The translations under genes were made by a program, and so were the position numbers. From Terana coerulea (Eukaryota; Basidiomycota; Agaricomycetes; Polyporales; Phanerochaetaceae), in NCBI GenBank assembly GCA_024811115.1, contig JAKOGH010000024.1:124001-188000 (forward strand): 64,000 nt of DNA, read 5' to 3'. Position 1 is the first letter of the stretch, and each line of letters starts with the position of its first letter. Below the pieces are notes generated by a model that had not been told where the DNA came from, made no database searches, and was given only the letters and a program-made list of their open reading frames with translations. Shown in pieces: positions 59,566-64,000 of the stretch.

Positions 59566-61061
59566 CTACGACTTGGCCGGCACCGGCGGCAGCGGCCGTG
59601 CCCTCGCCTCCGCCTCATAGTCGTAGCTCGGCGGCGGCTCGCTCGCGCCCCCGTACACGTCGCCCAGCTCCGCCTGCGCCCGCAGCGCCTGGTTCAGCTC
59701 CTCCACCTGCGCCCGCAGCGCCGCGATCTCCTCCTGCTGCCGCCGGCTCTCCGCGCCCTCTGCGCTCGCGCCCGCGGCGGCGCGCAGCGTCGTGCGCCGC
59801 TCGAGCTCGCGCATCTGCTCGTGCTTCAGCGCGAGCAGCGCGCGCTTGTTGTCGGTGTTGGTACTCGCGCTCGTGCTGCTGCCGGCGGCGCTGGGGGCGG
59901 TGCGCGGCGCCGACGTGCTTACGCCGAAGGACGGCACCGTGGAGGATGCGGGGCCGGTGGAGGACCCAAAGCCTGAGGTGGAGACGAGGCCTGCGGAGGA
60001 CGCAAAACCTGCGGAGGAGGCGAGGCCGGTGTCACCAGCGGCGGACGGCAGCTGGACCATCAGCGGTCGCCCAGACGAGGCCGACCCGAGCGAAGACTGG
60101 GGCGGGATGCGCGTCGTGAACGGCTCGGGTGGCGGTGGTAGATCTTGGTCTTCTAGGTCTAGCGGGACCTTCGGGCGCGTCGCAAAGAGGTTCGCGCGCC
60201 GCTTCTTAGCTCGGAGAATGTACCACAAGGACGCGGAGATGAGAAGGAGTAGGAGGACGGCGCCGACGACGCCACCGACGATGGCTTTGGTGGGGGAAGA
60301 GGAGGTGGAGTGTGCAGCGTTGGATGGATCTGATGTGCTGCTGGAGGTAGGGGTATTTGAGATGGAGGAGGTGGCGCTTGATGAAGTAGGAGCTGTTGAG
60401 GGGGGATTTGAAGTAGAGCTCGATGGGGTTGAAGCAGAAGGTGGTGGTCCGTCATACCTAGTCTCACAGATAAAGAGCAGAACAGTGGAAGAGAAACTGA
60501 CGCGACTCACTCATATGCAAAGTAATCAAAAACTATGAACGATGTGTTGACGTCTCCCCGCGGGGCTGTATGCTGAAGGTGTGCTCCTTGTTCGCAAGCC
60601 CGGTGGTCGAAAATACCGAGTGATTGTAGGTCCAGTCCGATCCGCTTGCGATCCGTTGAAATGAGCCAACAGTGTTGCCATCCAGTTGGAAGGTCATGTT
60701 CATAAACGAGGTAATGAATGGACCCAGATCTGGTGGTAGAAGGCAGAAAGCACTGATGCTGGTGCCTATAAAATATTCTGGATGAGAATCTGAACAAATT
60801 GGTACGCTTCGCCACGCACCATTGAAAGTGATTGAAATCGTCGTCGTAGGTTCGTCAGGGCTGACCGTTGTGGTATGCCATGTACCATTCTGCGCTTTCG
60901 TGGGGTCGATAATGGGCTCTAGGTTCGTCGGAGAGCGTACAGCCCGGACATGTCCCTCCAACTGGGTCCCACTGGTTCACGAGAGGCAAGTAGGTGGGGA
61001 CGGTGGTCTGTGAGCCTGACCGCTGGTCCCCGTAGTAGTCATCGTATATGAAGGTAGGCAT
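59566..61061 (-). CDS. Single-pass membrane protein with beta-sandwich-like ectodomain
   Basis: Agaricomycete surface-protein architecture; function unknown. The ATG at 61061 starts MPTFIYDDYYGDQRSGSQ, without a classical signal peptide. The ectodomain (about 230 residues) includes NLEPIIDPTKAQNGTWHTTT, TTTISITFNG, FMNMTFQLDGNTVGSFQRIA and SVFSTTGLANKEHTFSIQPR with VNTSFIVFDYFAYEYD, with several glycosylation sequons. A Ser/Thr/Pro-rich stalk (about 60 residues) follows, then one membrane helix (AIVGGVVGAVLLLLLISASL) and a basic stop-transfer (RAKKRRAN). The cytosolic tail is Ala/Ser-rich and ends PPSYDYEAEARARPLPPVPA before the stop at 59566. One frame change lies at 60930-60931. The architecture suggests a cell-wall or surface sensor. 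Confidence 0.72.
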
Positions 61062-62553
61062 GCAAGGCTCGGCCCTGCCGAATGCTGAGGGTTAATGAAT
61101 TCAAATAAGGGTCTACCAGAGGCCAGACAGGCGACAAGAAACGCAGAGAGTGGATGTGCGTCGTGAGCACATAGGGTGAGCTGCAGAGTTGGGGGGACTG
61201 CGAACTTCGCTCCTCGGTGAGATTGGCCATCTGCTGTGATGGCACCCCTGATAAGGCTATGTGAGCCGCCGTCTCGCATTGACAGATGGCCTCGCCCTCA
61301 CCGACGTCGACGACCATCACAGACTAAAATGAAAGCTGTGCACTTGACGACTTGACGCTCGCCGACGCCCGACGCCTCGGCGGGAAGAGGCGCATCAATA
61401 TTGATGCCATCACTCCGAGCCACGCCCCGCTTACCCCGAACAACACAAACGACTCCGCCGAGTCGCCCCGCCAACCTTTGCTGAGTACTCAATCCTACGG
61501 ATTTTTCGAACCGTTCAATCTCTATGCGAGGGTTGCCGACATACGCCGAGCTGTTTCATTTGTGGGAGGTGGTTGAGATTTTGAAGAACAGGAAACGGGT
61601 GCTCATGGTGAGTGAAATATGTTGAATGCGGTGTGAGCTCCGCGAGGAAACAGCATCTGCTGACCGCGCACACAATTGGCTACCGCGAAGATTTCTGCCT
61701 ACAGTGCGCCAAACTTTCACCCTCGTGGGTGGCGGCACGCAGCATCTACATGCAAGATCAGCCTAGAGAGACCCAACAAAGTGGACGGCTTGCGCCCTGA
61801 ACTGCGCCGTTACGTTCGTACGCCTGGAGCGGGCACTAATTCCGGACGTCGCTCGCCCAGAACTCGTAAGTTGGCGTCCCTGCGACTCGGCGGCCAAGGC
61901 AGACCCTCGTGATGAGGACACATGGGCGCCCTGACCGTGGAACGAGGGCGGTCCCTAATTGCCTGCAATTCCCGGGTGCACATATCTCGCGAGCCTAGTC
62001 GGCAGCTCCAAAGAGGTTCAACTCGATGCATTTGGAAGGTGCTTTGAGATTGCCCACCTTAGTTCGCGGTCTCGGGCTCAAGTGGAGACTGTGTTATCCG
62101 CTATCCGAGAAGCATTAACCTTCTCTTCAGGGCTCATCTGGCGAGGTAGACGTACCGTGCGGGTATGTTCCTGCAATGTAGCACCTCCGTGTCCGTGCCA
62201 TGTCTAGTAACCCCCGACTGTCATGGAGATCAAAGACATTCGCAGTCGCCCTCCCCGATCAGGCCCTCCCCACGTCAGTTTCCCCAGATTCCCCGCACCC
62301 CCGCAGTCTTGGACAACGGAGGGAGCCCCTGAGCGCCTTCCTCCTGGGCCGGAAGACGTTTTCCCAGCTTCCAGCATGGGATCTTGCAATTGGAAGATCA
62401 TGAGAACGCGCACCACACAAACACCATCACTGGCCAGACTGCCGCCTCCTGCCGCCCGTGCTACAAATACGACGCCCGTGATCGCATCCTGCCCTCGCCC
62501 TCTCCACGACCTCCTATTTGTCGAACGGAGCGAGACCCATACCAGTCGATACG
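61062..62553. other. Region between the ectodomain protein and aquaporin, with one possible exon
   Basis: 1.5 kb. On the plus strand, 61420-61610 could be an exon: it reads AESPRQPLLSTQSYGFFEPF and, in the next frame, LPTYAELFHLWEVVEILKNR with KRVLM, followed by a good donor (gtgagt). I could not find the rest of such a gene, so this may be a remnant or chance. The remainder has no clear gene. Confidence 0.3.
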
Positions 62554-64000
62554 ATGGCCATGCACCAGCTCCCGCACAGAGACGTCGTCCACCTTGCAGA
62601 CGTGCACAACCGCCCGCGCGTTTTCTCCGTATGGGAGCGATACCGGCATCGTCAAGCCCACTGGTTCGTCGAGTGTGTGGCGGAGGCGATGGGGTGTTCT
62701 TCTACGTCTACGCCGGTACGGAGCCCGTTTGCCCTCTCCGCGCATTGACGTTGAGTTTGTCACCCCGTAGGCGTCGGCTCTACCGCAGGCTTCGTCGTCG
62801 GTAACATCCTCAAGGAGCCCATCTCATGTAGGTTATCGCGACGTTTGGGCTGAGATGGCTTATATATCTTCTACCAGCTATTCTGCAGATTGGCTTCGCG
62901 TACTCCTTTGGAATCTTGTTTGCCCTGATCGTCAGTGATAGCGCCCTGCAGTACATGTACGCTTCCCTGACTCGCACCTCGCCTAGACTTGCGCTTCTAC
63001 TTCCGGGGGCCACTTCAACCCTGCGGTCACGATTAGTCAAGTCATCTTCCGGGGGTTCCCAATTCAGAAGGCATGCAGGTGCGTGTTGGTCCACTGCCGC
63101 ACAAAGCCTATCATTAAATTTCAGCAATCTAGATACATTGTAGCCCAGATCTTTGGTGCCTTCATTGCTACCCTGCTTGTCTACGTGCAGTGGAATGTCA
63201 ACATCAAGGTGCTGTCCTAAATTCGCTACTATCAGAAGGTCTAGCTGAACGTAGCTGCAGGCAAGCGAGGCCGGCATTGGTCGCAGCTGGCGAGTGGAAC
63301 GCCGTTATGTTCACGCCCAACGGCCTAGCAGGCATCTTCGCGCTCTACGCGCCCACAGGGTCGAACCTCGGCCAAGTCCTCTTGAACGAGTTCGTCTGCG
63401 TGCGTACCTACCTCTACACCGCGCGCCAGTATAGCAGCTGACGCGGGCTCCGCGTCGTAGGACTTCCTAATCGGCCTGGTCATCTGGAGCTGCATGGACC
63501 CCACCAACTTCCTCGTTCCGCCCGCTGCCGGGCCCTGGGTCGTCGCGTTCGCATAGTGCGTGCTGTTTGCCTGCGTTTGCCGTTGTGGATCCCCGCTGAC
63601 GTGCTTTCGCCTTTGCGCAGCGCAATGTGCGTCTGGGGATACGCTCCCGTTGGGCGTGAGCCATTCACATACCCTGCACTGTCGATTTAACGCTAACAAT
63701 CGGCGTTGATGCAGTCTCGACGAACGCAGCCCGTGACGTCGGCACTCGTCTGGCTGTCATGGCCATTTGGGGTCGCCAGGCGAGCGGCGGGGCCTATGCT
63801 GCCATCGCGGCGCTCACGAACATCCCGGCGACGCTCCTTGCGGCCTCGTTCCACGAGTTCATCCTCACGGATTCTTCACGCGGTATGTCCTCTCTTTCGG
63901 CCCTGGGCTACGAATGCTGGGTTGCTGACGGGGCCTCCTGTCGCAGTCGTTACCCCGCCGCACGTCGACGCCATGGTCGGCCACCTCGCGCACGCGGAGC
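62554..64000 (+). CDS. Aquaporin / aquaglyceroporin (MIP family), cut by right edge
   Basis: Membrane channel for water, glycerol or similar small solutes. The ATG at 62554 starts MAMHQLPHRDVVHLADVHNR. After a G-run frame change (62691-62694) comes VFFYVYAG, then, across introns, VGSTAGFVVGNILKEPISSI and LQIGFAYSFGILFALI. The first pore motif, TSGGHFNPAVTISQVIFRGF, contains NPA. Then follow CRYIVAQIFGAFIATLLVYV, a second likely frame change near 63273, EWNAVMFTPNGLAGIFALYA, FLIGLVIWSCMDPTNFLVPP and the second pore motif STNAARDVGTRLAVMAIWGR, in which NAA replaces NPA. The last helix reads YAAIAALTNIPATLLAASFH and continues past 64000. The NAARD form with Arg retained recurs in fungal aquaglyceroporins, to my recollection. 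Confidence 0.88.

Overview
The window looks like a gene-dense piece of a basidiomycete genome, most likely Agaricomycetes. Protein-coding genes are broken by short GT-AG introns of roughly 45-70 bases, they sit on both strands 150-1500 bases apart, and several belong to families that in my recollection are typical of mushroom-forming fungi: DUF6533 membrane proteins, a C2H2 plus Zn2Cys6 transcription factor, single-pass ectodomain proteins and an aquaglyceroporin. I saw no rRNA, no tRNA I could defend, no CRISPR array, no prophage and no transposon coding sequence.

Layout. 1-7 kb: a partial zinc-finger regulator, a secreted GH79 beta-glucuronidase, a 121-base inverted repeat, and ATP sulfurylase (MET3). 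7-16 kb: a sparse 2-kb stretch, a GT61/DUF563 glycosyltransferase, an ER FKBP, and a head-to-head pair of an NKAP-like splicing protein and an F-box protein. 16.7-23 kb: an Smr-domain protein, a GH92 alpha-mannosidase and peptidyl-tRNA hydrolase. 24-34 kb: a PAQR receptor-like protein with a long N-terminal extension, a small Ala-rich secreted ORF, the Prm1 membrane-fusion protein, an unidentified secreted low-complexity protein and a Bax-inhibitor-1 family protein. 34.7-38.6 kb: two DUF6533 genes on the same strand. 39-46.6 kb: MDM31, head to head with a CFA-synthase-like methyltransferase, then the elongation factor ELL. 49-64 kb: a conserved unknown with coiled coil, an SCP/PSR-type phosphatase, KTI12, a multi-pass membrane protein, a single-pass ectodomain protein and an aquaporin cut by the right edge.

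Most of these are housekeeping functions (sulfur assimilation, splicing, transcription elongation, tRNA modification, translation rescue, mitochondrial inheritance) mixed with secreted carbohydrate enzymes (GH79, GH92). I see no dedicated biosynthetic or defence cluster. Two gene pairs share very short divergent promoters (MDM31/methyltransferase, 197 bases; NKAP/F-box, 257 bases).

The most striking global feature is technical or evolutionary: at least twenty single-base frameshifts, many in homopolymer runs, interrupt otherwise well-conserved proteins throughout the window. In nearly every case the next frame continues the expected family sequence at once. The simplest reading is uncorrected indels in the assembly, not a cluster of pseudogenes, so the gene models below span these breaks and say where they are. 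I found no convincing undescribed system. The best candidates for a second look are the hairpin-forming inverted repeat at 3.8-4.5 kb, the unknown membrane/coiled-coil gene at 49.4-52.5 kb and the small secreted ORF at 26.5 kb.
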